Shown: positions 8,924 to 17,152 of the stretch, one piece after another
How positions within the stretch are numbered: the stretch's first letter is position 1
Layout: the number at the start of each line of letters is the position of its first letter
Assembly (NCBI GenBank): GCA_000174895.1
Contig: ACOK01000005.1
Span: 11,332 to 51,286, forward strand
Length of the DNA stretch: 39,955 bases
DNA from: Ruminococcus flavefaciens FD-1
GTDB lineage: Bacteria; Bacillota; Clostridia; Oscillospirales; Ruminococcaceae
Reading direction: 5' to 3'
The notes under the pieces: model-generated
What the model saw: only the letters and a program-made list of their open reading frames with translations
What the model was told of the DNA's origin: nothing
Database searches by the model: none
Made by a program: the position numbers and the translations under genes

Positions 8924-9891
8924 CAGCTAAGACCTCCGATGATAATACTTCTCAGGATAACAGATATGGCGGTAATAATAAGCGCAGAACCATACATCAG
9001 ACGATTGGCACGAACGATATCCCCGTTCTCAATTTCACGCTTTTTATCTCCGATATAAGGCTTTTTATGCAGTTCACCAAAGTAATAAGCATCACCTGCA
9101 AGTTGTACTCCCAAAGCGCCGGCACAGGCGGATTCAGTCTGTGCTGAGTTGGGACTTGCGTGATTTCGCCTGTCACGCTTCCAGATATTGTACGCCCCTT
9201 TTCCATCATAACCCAGAATAAATGCAGCCGCAGTCATTGCAAGTGCGGTCAGCCTTGACGGAATATAGTTCAGCACATCGTCAAGCTTTGCCGCAGTTCG
9301 TCCGATTTCAGCATATTTTTCGTTTTTGTATCCTATCATTGAGTCCATGGTGTTCACTGCTTTATAGAAAAATCCAAGCGGAGCGCCGCCCAGAGCCATA
9401 AACATGACAGGAGCTGTTACACCGTCGGAGGTATTTTCTGCGACTGTTTCGACTGCCGCTTTGATTATGCCCTTTTCGTCAAGCCGTTCCGTATCACGTC
9501 CCACGATCATTGAAACTGCCTTTCTTGCGCCTTCAGTGTCATTTCCAGCTATTGCTTTATGCACCTTCATACTTTCGGTTTTCAGGCATTTTGCAGCTAT
9601 AAGATAATAACACAAAACGCCCTCTGCCATGACACCCAAAACAGGAGATATCATGTACGCTATAATCACTATAAAAAGCGAAACCGCAAATGATGTGACA
9701 GAAACAGCAATTGCAAGAAGTGTGCCTCCGAGTCTTAGATTCCGAGGCATTGTTTCTCTGACCTTTTTTTCGCAGGCTGATATCATGTTACCAATAAGCC
9801 TTACGGGATGTGGCATAGAGTAGGGGTCTCCCAGAACAGTGTCAAGAATAAAACCTATGATCAGCGGAAGTACAGGAAGTAAGTACTTCAT
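8923..9891 (-). CDS. cbiB: Adenosylcobinamide-phosphate synthase CbiB
   Basis: CbiB is an integral membrane protein that joins aminopropanol (phosphate) to the f-propionate of adenosylcobyric acid. The 322 residues show several hydrophobic helices and the family motifs GFILDTVLGDPYSMPHPVR near the N-terminus, VGRDTERLDE, ETVAENTSDGVTAPVMF and KAVNTMDSMIGYKN. The C-terminal part has RDRRNHASPNSAQTESACAG and the usual GALGVQLAG. ATG at 9891 overlaps the cobC stop as ATGA. Confidence 0.95.
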   Translation of the reverse strand: MKYLLPVLPLIIGFILDTVLGDPYSMPHPVRLIGNMISACEKKVRETMPRNLRLGGTLLAIAVSVTSFAVSLFIVIIAYMISPVLGVMAEGVLCYYLIAAKCLKTESMKVHKAIAGNDTEGARKAVSMIVGRDTERLDEKGIIKAAVETVAENTSDGVTAPVMFMALGGAPLGFFYKAVNTMDSMIGYKNEKYAEIGRTAAKLDDVLNYIPSRLTALAMTAAAFILGYDGKGAYNIWKRDRRNHASPNSAQTESACAGALGVQLAGDAYYFGELHKKPYIGDKKREIENGDIVRANRLMYGSALIITAISVILRSIIIGGLS

Positions 9892-10448
9892 ATCTCCCCT
9901 GTCCTCCTCATATTCTTTCCGTCAAAATCTACTATGAAACCGTGACCGTTGCCGCATTGATTATCATAGTATGATGAGGCCGGAAATGAAAAATGCTCCA
10001 TCAGCGACATAATTGTTCCTCCGTGAACGATAAGGGATAATTTGCAGTTCTTTGGCAATTCACTGTAGAGTTTCATAAATCCGTCAATGCTGCGATTTTT
10101 GAATGAAGTCAGGTCTTCGCCGCCTGGGAAAGGTAGAGTTCCGCCGCTGTCGATCCACTTCTGATAGTCCGCATTTCCGCTGAGTTCAATGTAGTTTTTC
10201 CCTTCAAAACTGCCAAAATCTATTTCGGTCAGTTCGGGGCAAATGATCATTTCCATATGCGGATAGATGATATCAGCAGTCATTATGCACCGCTTCATAG
10301 GGCTTACTGCAAGAACATCGCACAGAGGATAACAGATGTTGTTAAGTTCGCTGATCCCTGCTTCACAGAGCGGTTCATCAGTTCTGCCGATGTATCTCTT
10401 TTGTGAATTTCCCTTTGTTTTTCCGTGGCGGATAAGGTTGATGATCAT
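9888..10448 (-). CDS. cobC: Alpha-ribazole phosphatase CobC (histidine phosphatase family)
   Basis: A histidine phosphatase of 186 residues. LIRHGKTKGN (H8) supplies the phospho-accepting histidine, and LIVHGGTIMS supplies the second one. In this context it most likely removes phosphate from alpha-ribazole-5'-phosphate or from adenosylcobalamin-5'-phosphate. The open frame extends to 10526, but I chose ATG at 10448 because the RHG motif then falls at the normal place, AGGAGC lies six bases upstream, and the start overlaps the preceding stop as ATGA. Related broad-specificity phosphatases look similar, so the substrate rests on context. Confidence 0.88.
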   Translation of the reverse strand: MIINLIRHGKTKGNSQKRYIGRTDEPLCEAGISELNNICYPLCDVLAVSPMKRCIMTADIIYPHMEMIICPELTEIDFGSFEGKNYIELSGNADYQKWIDSGGTLPFPGGEDLTSFKNRSIDGFMKLYSELPKNCKLSLIVHGGTIMSLMEHFSFPASSYYDNQCGNGHGFIVDFDGKNMRRTGEI

Positions 10449-10834
10449 TTTTCTGCTCCTTTGATGATGGTTGGGATACCGCAGCAGACACGTACTACGG
10501 TATGGCAGTTTTGTGCTATAATACATCCGCAGCGCCCCACTGCTTCACGGATCAGTCTGTCATTTTTGTCGATGGGCACTATCCCGCAGCCTGTCTCATC
10601 CATAATTATTGCTTCAGCGGATGCATTGCAAAGCTTTTCTGTAAACGCAAGAGGATCTTCGCCGCTCATGAAAATGCGCTTTACAAGGGTATGATAATTT
10701 CTTATACCCTTAGCTTCAAGGGCATCCTTTGCTGTACATTCCGCTCCGTCGATAATATCTGATTCGGTGAGACCTGTCGCCTTCATAGCATAGGCAGTTT
10801 TATTCTGAAATGAACCGCCTGTGATCATTATCAT
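10445..10834 (-). CDS. Short second CobU-like protein with degenerate P-loop
   Basis: This 129-residue protein resembles CobU (adenosylcobinamide kinase/guanylyltransferase) but is about 45 residues shorter than the copy at 11595. The N-terminus MIMITGGSFQNKT aligns with the CobU P-loop GGxxSGKS but lacks its second glycine (N in its place) while keeping K and T. The C-terminal half, IMDETGCGIVPIDKNDRLIREAVGR, then CGIPTIIKG, matches the CobU C-terminus well. ATG at 10834 follows GGAGG by seven bases and overlaps the cobS stop. It could be a dedicated partial-activity enzyme, a partner subunit, or a degraded duplicate; I cannot tell which. Confidence 0.75.
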   Translation of the reverse strand: MIMITGGSFQNKTAYAMKATGLTESDIIDGAECTAKDALEAKGIRNYHTLVKRIFMSGEDPLAFTEKLCNASAEAIIMDETGCGIVPIDKNDRLIREAVGRCGCIIAQNCHTVVRVCCGIPTIIKGAEK

Positions 10835-11601
10835 AAGCACACCTCCGTTATTTGTTCGGTCAGAACGATCGCAAGAGGAACTGTCAGCTCTTCAAGCTGT
10901 AGGAACCATCCGGCAATATCACCGGTCGTACCGCCGAATTCCTTGTACGCAATATGCCTGTAATACATAAAAACAAGGAGCGAGACCATAACTTCCGATA
11001 CACCGCATAACGGCGAGATCACGGTCATTGCGGAAATGATAAGAACTGCAAAAATTATCAGCACTGTCATTGTTATCTTTCTGTGTGACGGCTTTACAAA
11101 GCTTTGAAGTGTTCCTTCACTTTTAGCTGCCTTGAACGTAACAGCTGCAAGTCCGCTGAGTGTACGTGAAAGTATAAAGCACAGTCCGCATAACAATACC
11201 GTTTTTCTGCCGGATATCTGTGAAAATACGGCAGTCTGCAATATCAGGTAAAGGCACAGCTTTATTGCGGCAAATGCTCCGATGCGGGAATCTTTCATTA
11301 TGCCAAGTTTCTTCTCTCTGTCGCCCCACGAAGCCCGTGCATCCGACACATCACAGAATCCGTCAAGATGGATGCCTCCTGTAACTGCAATAGGGATCAT
11401 CATTGCAACAGCACCTTTCATCAGTTCGTTAAGCTGAAGAATACTGCAAGCCATGTACCACAGGCAGAAAAACACACCTATAACAGCTCCGATCAACGGG
11501 AAAAAACACAATGCATAGCGTCTGTTTTCTTCTTTCCACTCCACTTTCGGCATGGGAATGCGGGAATACATAAGGAAAGCCGAGGCAAAAGATCTCAGCA
11601 T
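10831..11601 (-). CDS. cobS: Adenosylcobinamide-GDP ribazoletransferase CobS
   Basis: CobS is the membrane-embedded cobalamin synthase that joins adenosylcobinamide-GDP with alpha-ribazole (phosphate). The 256 residues have multiple membrane helices and the family motifs FLMYSRIPMPK, YALCFFPLIGAVIG, GGIHLDGFCDVSDARAS and KDSRIGAFAAI; the DGxxD segment binds metal. The C-terminus has KEFGGTTGDIAGW. Although the frame extends to 11643, ATG at 11601 has AAAGGAG upstream and gives the standard N-terminus. It overlaps the cobU stop by seven bases. Confidence 0.95.
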   Translation of the reverse strand: MLRSFASAFLMYSRIPMPKVEWKEENRRYALCFFPLIGAVIGVFFCLWYMACSILQLNELMKGAVAMMIPIAVTGGIHLDGFCDVSDARASWGDREKKLGIMKDSRIGAFAAIKLCLYLILQTAVFSQISGRKTVLLCGLCFILSRTLSGLAAVTFKAAKSEGTLQSFVKPSHRKITMTVLIIFAVLIISAMTVISPLCGVSEVMVSLLVFMYYRHIAYKEFGGTTGDIAGWFLQLEELTVPLAIVLTEQITEVCL

Positions 11602-12116
11602 CTTTTCTCTCCTTTCAGCGTCACAGGAATTCCGTAAACGCATTCATAGACATTGTCGGCAAATTCGGCGATACTGCGGTTTATCGATGATACAGCAGCG
11701 ATATAATCCATGGTTGCGGGAGCGTATCCGATACCGTCACATCCTACCTCATTCGTAACTATAATAAGCTCCGACACTATTTCCGAAAGCGTTTTTATGC
11801 CGCTCACTACTTTAGTTACAGGTGACACGATCCCGTTTTCCGTAAACATTTCATTAGCCGCAAGATTGCCGATATCTTCAAGTAAAACAGCGTCACTGTC
11901 TTTGACGGGAGCTTTGTTGATGTCCGTAAACTGCTCAATGGTTACGAAGCCTTTCCCTTCTCGCATTTTGATATGCCGTGCAATAATATCCTCTGCGTTA
12001 TTGCCATAGGGACGAAGTGTGGCGATATAAATTTTTCTTCCGCTATGAGATGACAGAAGCTTCTCGGCAAATGTTGATTTACCGCACTTTGAGCCGCCGG
12101 TGATAAGTGTCGTCAA
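11595..12116 (-). CDS. cobU: Adenosylcobinamide kinase / adenosylcobinamide-phosphate guanylyltransferase CobU
   Basis: CobU phosphorylates adenosylcobinamide and then transfers GMP to give adenosylcobinamide-GDP, the substrate of CobS. The 173-residue length is normal. TLITGGSKCGKSTFAEKLL is an intact P-loop, IYIATLRPY follows, and IARHIKMREG holds the histidine expected to carry the GMP intermediate. LIIVTNEVGCDGIGYAP and GIPVTLKG complete the family pattern. The start at 12116 overlaps the cobT stop as ATGA. It is the full-length member of the two CobU-like genes here. Confidence 0.95.
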   Translation of the reverse strand: MTTLITGGSKCGKSTFAEKLLSSHSGRKIYIATLRPYGNNAEDIIARHIKMREGKGFVTIEQFTDINKAPVKDSDAVLLEDIGNLAANEMFTENGIVSPVTKVVSGIKTLSEIVSELIIVTNEVGCDGIGYAPATMDYIAAVSSINRSIAEFADNVYECVYGIPVTLKGEKRC

Positions 12117-13156
12117 TTCTGTTCCACATACCTTTCTATGCCAATATCGTCGAATCTGTGTGAACTGTTGTAAACTGAAATTGCCCCGTCCAGCAGCGGC
12201 AGAAGCATTGCACCGCCTGTTCCTTCTCCAAGCCTCAGGCCTGCACAGACAGGGGCACGAAGTCCCAGCGTTTCAAGCAGGAGTTTCCCTGCCGGTTCAT
12301 CGGATACATGGGACGGCAGCATATAATCAATGCAGGCAGGGACAAGTTTATACGCCAGCACTGCCGCAGCAGCGGATATTACTCCATCAATAATTACCGG
12401 TATCCCATACACGGCGCCGCCAAGGAAAAGCCCTGTCATACCGGCAATATCAAGACCTCCTACCTTAGAAATGACATCAACAGCATCATTTGAATCCGGC
12501 CGATTTATCCTAACCGCATTTTTCACCGCATTGATCTTGCGTAGAAGTCCTGCATCGGAAAGCCCGGCGCCACGGCCTGTGACGGTTTCGGGAGAAAGGC
12601 CGAGAAGTACGGACGAAACTGCTGCGGATGTCGTTGTATTTCCGATCCCCATTTCACCTGTCAGGATGAGTTTTGTGTCATTTTCAGCCAGTTCTCTGAC
12701 AATATCTATTCCCGAAATTATGGCTTTTTCAGCCTGTTCACGGCTCATTGCAGGGCCTTTTGCAATATTATCTGTGCCGTACATTATTTTTCTGTCTGCG
12801 ACGGAAGCAGCATTACGGGCAATTCCGATATCTACAGCAATTACATCTGCCCCGTAAATATTGGCAAGTACGTTGATATTCGACGTGCCATTCCCGATAG
12901 CTTCGGCGCAGACCGCCGTAACTTCGCTGTCGGTCTGTGTCACTCCTTCGGCAGTTACGCCATTGTCAGCGCACATAACCACTACCGTCCGCTTTGAGAT
13001 ATCCACATCCGCAGTCTTTTGAACTGCGGCGATTTTTTCTACCATTTCCTCGAATACCCCAAGGCTGCCCAGCGGTTTGGCAACACTGTTCCATCGGGCG
13101 TGTGCAAGCTCAGACCAGCGTTTATCAGTGGGTTTTATCAGCTTTAGTCTTTCCAT
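12113..13156 (-). CDS. cobT: Nicotinate-nucleotide--dimethylbenzimidazole phosphoribosyltransferase CobT
   Basis: CobT activates the lower-ligand base, classically 5,6-dimethylbenzimidazole, to alpha-ribazole phosphate with nicotinate mononucleotide as donor. Family segments visible are LGVFEEMVEKIAAVQ, VVVMCADNGVTAEGVTQ, GEMGIGNTTTSAAV, GRGAGLSDAGL, and LRLGEGTGGAMLLPLLDGAI, whose glutamate matches the catalytic one in Salmonella CobT. The frame is open to 13312, but ATG at 13156 has CGGAGG upstream and gives the normal 347-residue protein; the longer version would overlap cbiA by 188 bases. The real start still overlaps cbiA by 32 bases. Confidence 0.95.
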   Translation of the reverse strand: MERLKLIKPTDKRWSELAHARWNSVAKPLGSLGVFEEMVEKIAAVQKTADVDISKRTVVVMCADNGVTAEGVTQTDSEVTAVCAEAIGNGTSNINVLANIYGADVIAVDIGIARNAASVADRKIMYGTDNIAKGPAMSREQAEKAIISGIDIVRELAENDTKLILTGEMGIGNTTTSAAVSSVLLGLSPETVTGRGAGLSDAGLLRKINAVKNAVRINRPDSNDAVDVISKVGGLDIAGMTGLFLGGAVYGIPVIIDGVISAAAAVLAYKLVPACIDYMLPSHVSDEPAGKLLLETLGLRAPVCAGLRLGEGTGGAMLLPLLDGAISVYNSSHRFDDIGIERYVEQN

Positions 13157-14492
13157 TTTTTCCTCCGTATTCCGCACATTTCCGAACAAATCTCTCTGCA
13201 GTTCCAATATCGGAATAGAAGTAAAAATGCGGAAATCCTGCATACATAGTTTCACTGCAAATGCCGCATTCCCATGTTCGTCCGTCACTCTTTTCAGCGG
13301 TAAATCCATCACCGCAGTTGGTGCTGTCCCAATAGTGGAACTCGTGAGCTTTCAGCTTTTCACCTTTACAGCAAAGCAGGTTATCCTCGTGAGTGGTCAT
13401 TGTGATATATCCGAATCTTTGCAGTTTTCCGGTGTCGTAAACCTCACCGCTGACAGCTCCTGCCATTTCATAGATACTGTTATCATCAAGACGTATTGCA
13501 CTGCTGAGGTACATGAAACCGCCGCATTCTGCAATTGTCGGCATCCCGCTTTTTACTGCTTCAAGAATGCTTTTTCTCATGGAAATATTTTCTGACAGTT
13601 CTTTAGCATGGAGTTCTGGGTATCCTCCGCTTAGTATGAGTCCGTCAGCATTTGCAGGGATAGTTTTATCCCGCAAAGGCGAAAAAAAGGCAATCTCACA
13701 TCCGAGTTTTTCAAGAAGTCTGATATTATCTGCATAGATGAAGCAGAATGCTTCGTCTTTTGCTACAGCAATTGTTGGTTTTTCATTTATTGCTGCGATC
13801 GAGTATTCTTCTGCTGTTTTGTTCTCTCCGTAATCTGCCAGTTCCATCAGTTTATCAATATCAATATACTCTTCCGCAAGCTTGCCAAGACGAGCTGTTT
13901 TATCAATGATATCATCGATCTCGTCAGCAGTGACAAGTCCAAGCCTCCGGCTTTCGACTGTAATATCAGTCACCGGAAGATATCCGAGGAACTCTGTGTT
14001 AAGATCACTGCAAATCTCACGAACCATCCCGCATAGTCTGTGCGGAAGACGATTGAAAATAAAACCTGCTATTCGGCTGTTCGGCTTGAATGTGAGGAAG
14101 CCTTTCATAACTGCACCAATGGAACTGCTCATTCCCTTACAGTTTATAACTATGACCGCAGGGGTATCTGTTATCTCAGCGATCGAGTACGCCGAACCTC
14201 GTCCGTTAACGTCGTCATAGTAGCCCATAACTCCTTCGATCACTGATATATCGCTGTTTTTGCCATTTTCAAAAAGCAGGCTGTTTATTGTTTGGTCGTC
14301 GCAGAAAAAACTGTCAAGATTATGCGAATCCACGCCGATCACTTTAGAATGAAACATGGGATCGATATAATCCGGACCGCATTTGAACGAAGAAGGAGCA
14401 AGCCCTCTCTGACGCATTGCGCTCAGGATCGCACAGGTAACAGTGGTTTTACCGCAGCCGCTGTGAGTTCCGGCAATTATTATACTTCTCAT
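13125..14492 (-). CDS. cbiA: Cobyrinic acid a,c-diamide synthase CbiA
   Basis: CbiA amidates the a and c acetate side chains of cobyrinic acid using glutamine and ATP. The N-terminal ATPase domain has IAGTHSGCGKTTVTCAIL, FKCGPDYIDPMFH and EGVMGYYDDVNGRGS. The C-terminal glutaminase domain has ILSGGYPELHA and TIAECGGFMYLS with the nucleophilic Cys, then HEFHYWDS. Length is 455 residues, normal for the family. ATG at 14492 overlaps the cbiET stop. The 3' end runs 32 bases into cobT, a tighter overlap than most in this unit. Confidence 0.96.
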   Translation of the reverse strand: MRSIIIAGTHSGCGKTTVTCAILSAMRQRGLAPSSFKCGPDYIDPMFHSKVIGVDSHNLDSFFCDDQTINSLLFENGKNSDISVIEGVMGYYDDVNGRGSAYSIAEITDTPAVIVINCKGMSSSIGAVMKGFLTFKPNSRIAGFIFNRLPHRLCGMVREICSDLNTEFLGYLPVTDITVESRRLGLVTADEIDDIIDKTARLGKLAEEYIDIDKLMELADYGENKTAEEYSIAAINEKPTIAVAKDEAFCFIYADNIRLLEKLGCEIAFFSPLRDKTIPANADGLILSGGYPELHAKELSENISMRKSILEAVKSGMPTIAECGGFMYLSSAIRLDDNSIYEMAGAVSGEVYDTGKLQRFGYITMTTHEDNLLCCKGEKLKAHEFHYWDSTNCGDGFTAEKSDGRTWECGICSETMYAGFPHFYFYSDIGTAERFVRKCAEYGGKNGKTKADKTH

Positions 14493-15682
14493 CCGAATTT
14501 CCTCTTGATAATGAATACCGGATTTTCAGCAGAAAGCATAGTATGAGTGCCGATTTTTTTGGTTCTCGTTACGGCGATCTGTGTAATATCGGCTTCAAGT
14601 TCTAACTCATCAAAAACTGCTAACGCCTGTTGCAGAGTTTCTAATGAAACAGCAGAAACGGTCAGTTTAACTGACGGATTCTTGCGGATCGCACATTCCG
14701 TAATTTGCCGTATCTGACCTTTTGAACCGCCGATAAAAACACAATCCGGGGCAGGAAGTGCTTTTATAACATCACTCGCATCACCGAAAATGCTTTCAAT
14801 ATTATCGCAGTGAAAATTCACGCTGTTCTGCTTAGTCAGGTCAATAGCGTCACTATTGTTGTCCACAGCGTAAACCCTGCCGTCAGTGCATCTCATAGCC
14901 ATTTCCACTGAAACCGATCCTGTTCCGCAGCCGATATCCCAGCAAATACTGTCATTTCCTATCTCCAGTCCGCTGACTATTATCCCCCTGGCTTCCGATT
15001 TAGTCATCGGCACCTTGCCCCTGACAAATTCATCGTCAGGAACTGAAGTTCTCATGTATTTCTCATAACTACTGTTAACGGCGATCAGCGCAGCAAGTCC
15101 GTCAATACGTCTGCCTGCTGCGATCTCACGAGCAGTTCCGCTTATGATCTGCTCGCTTTCATAAGACAGATCAACACCTGCATGGATCATCACATCATCA
15201 AGTCCGTAGCGGCAAAGATGCCGGCATAGTTCATCGGCAGTAATATCACCGCCAAGAAGGAAAAATGTTTTATTATGAGCGCTGACATTTCTTGCGATAT
15301 TCCCTTTCTGACCGTGAAGGCTGACGAAATGCATATCCGACCAGTCCATTTGCAGCTTTGAGCAGAAGTAAACGGGAGTAGAAATTCCGCTTATGACCTC
15401 GATATCACAGCCGTTGAGAGCTTTTGTCAGTTTCTTTGCACCGCTGTAAAATCCGCAGTCACCGGACATCATCACAGATACTTTTCCGTAATTCTTACAG
15501 TTCAGCAGATCAGCGATCACATCCGCACGATATTCAGCTATACACGGTATATTGAGACTTCTGAAGCTTTCAAGCATCCTCTCTGCACCGATAAGCACAT
15601 CGGATGATGAAATTGTTTCCACAGCTTTCTGAGTGAGTGTTCCGTCTCCTCCCATACCGATGCCTACAATATATATCTTCAC
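14489..15682 (-). CDS. cbiET: Fused cobalt-precorrin-7 C5/C15-methyltransferase (decarboxylating) CbiET
   Basis: This 398-residue fusion should perform the C-5 and C-15 methylations and the C-12 acetate decarboxylation. The N-terminal CbiE domain starts IYIVGIGMGGDG and is a tetrapyrrole methylase with MMSGDCGFYSGAKKL. The C-terminal CbiT domain has VPMTKSEARG, WDIGCGTGSVSVEMAM (SAM binding), VYAVDNN and VFIGGSKGQ. I place the start at GTG 15682, with GGAGGGAGAAAC directly upstream and a four-base overlap with the cbiJ stop, rather than at the upstream in-frame start at 15778. Such fusions are the same architecture as CobL. Confidence 0.94.
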   Translation of the reverse strand: MKIYIVGIGMGGDGTLTQKAVETISSSDVLIGAERMLESFRSLNIPCIAEYRADVIADLLNCKNYGKVSVMMSGDCGFYSGAKKLTKALNGCDIEVISGISTPVYFCSKLQMDWSDMHFVSLHGQKGNIARNVSAHNKTFFLLGGDITADELCRHLCRYGLDDVMIHAGVDLSYESEQIISGTAREIAAGRRIDGLAALIAVNSSYEKYMRTSVPDDEFVRGKVPMTKSEARGIIVSGLEIGNDSICWDIGCGTGSVSVEMAMRCTDGRVYAVDNNSDAIDLTKQNSVNFHCDNIESIFGDASDVIKALPAPDCVFIGGSKGQIRQITECAIRKNPSVKLTVSAVSLETLQQALAVFDELELEADITQIAVTRTKKIGTHTMLSAENPVFIIKRKFG

Positions 15683-16431
15683 GTTTCTCCCTCCTTTTCC
15701 TGTAATAATCGCTTGATCTGCTCCATGGATAATCCCGTTTCTTCGGGACGGATCAGAGTTATCAGATGAACTCCGCATTTTTTTGCAGCTTCTGATTTTT
15801 CATTGTATCCTCCAGCATTTCCGCTCTCTTTAGTTACCACCATTTCAGCGCCGCTTAGTCTGATATGCCTGATATTCTCATCTTCGGAAAAGGGCCCTTT
15901 TTCCAGTATGAGCTTCTTTTCGTCGAAACCAAGGGATAGGCACAATTCTCTGACTTTTTCATTCGGAAGCGCCCTTATCCATATTCTGCGCCTGAAATCT
16001 TTGACTTCCGTTAGCATGACCGCTTCCTTGCTGCCGAGAGTACTGAGAATAACATCGTCTGTTTTGTTGAGCAGCTCCACAAGTTCATCCATACTTCTGA
16101 CCGTTGTTCCGTAGGTCACGTCAGTTTCATCTCTCAGCAGCCGGTAATACGGGATTCTCAGATCATTACAGACAGAACTGATATTTTTTGTGACCTCTTC
16201 GGCAAAGGGATGAGTAGCATCAATTACAGTATGATAACCGTTTCCAAGCAGCTCTTTCATCTCGCAGCGGTCAAGTCTTCCTGACATTATCCTGATGAAT
16301 TCAGAGTCCGGCAGAAGAGATGCTCCGTAATCGGTAGCAACGCTTATATCGGCAGATATACCGCTGTCCGCACAATACTGCGCAAGTTCTCGTCCTTCCG
16401 TCGTACCGCCGAAAATAAGGATATCAGACAT
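15679..16431 (-). CDS. cbiJ: Cobalt-precorrin-6A reductase CbiJ
   Basis: CbiJ reduces one double bond of cobalt-precorrin-6A using a nicotinamide cofactor. The 250 residues begin with ILIFGGTTEGRELAQY, the signature of the CobK/CbiJ family. Further family segments are VIDATHPFAEEVTKN, YYRLLRDE and LEKGPFSEDEN, and VTKESGNAGGYNEKSEAA near the C-terminus. The start overlaps the cbiH stop by eight bases and the stop overlaps cbiET. Confidence 0.94.
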   Translation of the reverse strand: MSDILIFGGTTEGRELAQYCADSGISADISVATDYGASLLPDSEFIRIMSGRLDRCEMKELLGNGYHTVIDATHPFAEEVTKNISSVCNDLRIPYYRLLRDETDVTYGTTVRSMDELVELLNKTDDVILSTLGSKEAVMLTEVKDFRRRIWIRALPNEKVRELCLSLGFDEKKLILEKGPFSEDENIRHIRLSGAEMVVTKESGNAGGYNEKSEAAKKCGVHLITLIRPEETGLSMEQIKRLLQEKEGET

Positions 16432-17152
16432 TTCTGTAACCTCTCGGAGTGATCATTTTGCCGCCAATGATTTTAGTTTCGGACGAGCCTATAAAAACGG
16501 TCGTGAACATATCGACACTTGTGTTTCTCAGTTCAGCAAGAGTCAGCAGACAGCTTTCCTCGCCTTCACGTCCGATATTTCTGACATAGCCGCAAACTGT
16601 GTCGGGCGATCTGTACTCAAGGATGATATCGCAGGCCTTTTTCAGATAGTCTGCTCTTTTTTTCGAGGACGGATTATAGAGCACGATCACAAAATCAGAA
16701 TCAGCAGCACATCTCAGCCTTTTCTCAATTTTCTCCATAGGTGTAAGAAGATCGGAAAGACTGATGATAGCTGTATCATATGTAAGCGGAGAACCAAGGA
16801 CAGCGCCTCCGCTGAATGCAGCAGATACGCCTGCAACGGTTTCGACTTCCACATCAGGATATTTAACTGATAGTTCAAGCGCAAGCCCTGCCATTCCGTA
16901 AAGTTCACTGTCGCCGCTGCAAACCAGCGCTGCCGTTTTACCCTCAGAGGCAAGCCGAAGCGCAAGTTCGACCCTTTCCGTTTCCTGCTTCATTCCGGTA
17001 GACAGACATTCCTTATGTGGATACATCTGCCTGATCTGCTCGGCATAGACCGTATATCCGACAATAACATCACTTTCAAGCACAGCTTTTTCTGCACCGA
17101 TCGTCAAGCCGTTTCTGTTTCCGCATCCGATTCCAACAACGTAGAGTTTCAT
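16424..17152 (-). CDS. cbiH: Cobalt-precorrin-3 C17-methyltransferase CbiH
   Basis: CbiH methylates C-17 and drives ring contraction in the anaerobic pathway. The 242-residue protein is a tetrapyrrole methylase: LYVVGIGCGNRNGLT at the N-terminus, VIVGYTVYAEQIR, VCSGDSELYGMAGLALE, and ETVAGVSAAFSGGAVLGSP. LYNPSSKKRADYL in the C-terminal domain is typical of CbiH/CobJ and separates it from the CbiF and CbiL relatives nearby. The start overlaps the cbiG stop as ATGA. Confidence 0.95.
   Translation of the reverse strand: MKLYVVGIGCGNRNGLTIGAEKAVLESDVIVGYTVYAEQIRQMYPHKECLSTGMKQETERVELALRLASEGKTAALVCSGDSELYGMAGLALELSVKYPDVEVETVAGVSAAFSGGAVLGSPLTYDTAIISLSDLLTPMEKIEKRLRCAADSDFVIVLYNPSSKKRADYLKKACDIILEYRSPDTVCGYVRNIGREGEESCLLTLAELRNTSVDMFTTVFIGSSETKIIGGKMITPRGYRNV

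Noticed and set aside
13157..13312. Longer N-terminus for CobT
   Set aside because: It overlaps cbiA by 188 bases and does not resemble CobT; the ATG at 13156 has a good ribosome site.
13077..13595. Plus-strand frame across the cbiA/cobT junction
   Set aside because: Both minus-strand genes are intact here and account for the sequence.
14400..14480. GCCGCTGTGAG and ACAGTGG segments that recall parts of a cobalamin riboswitch
   Set aside because: They lie in the coding sequence of the cbiA P-loop, and the rest of the riboswitch core is absent.
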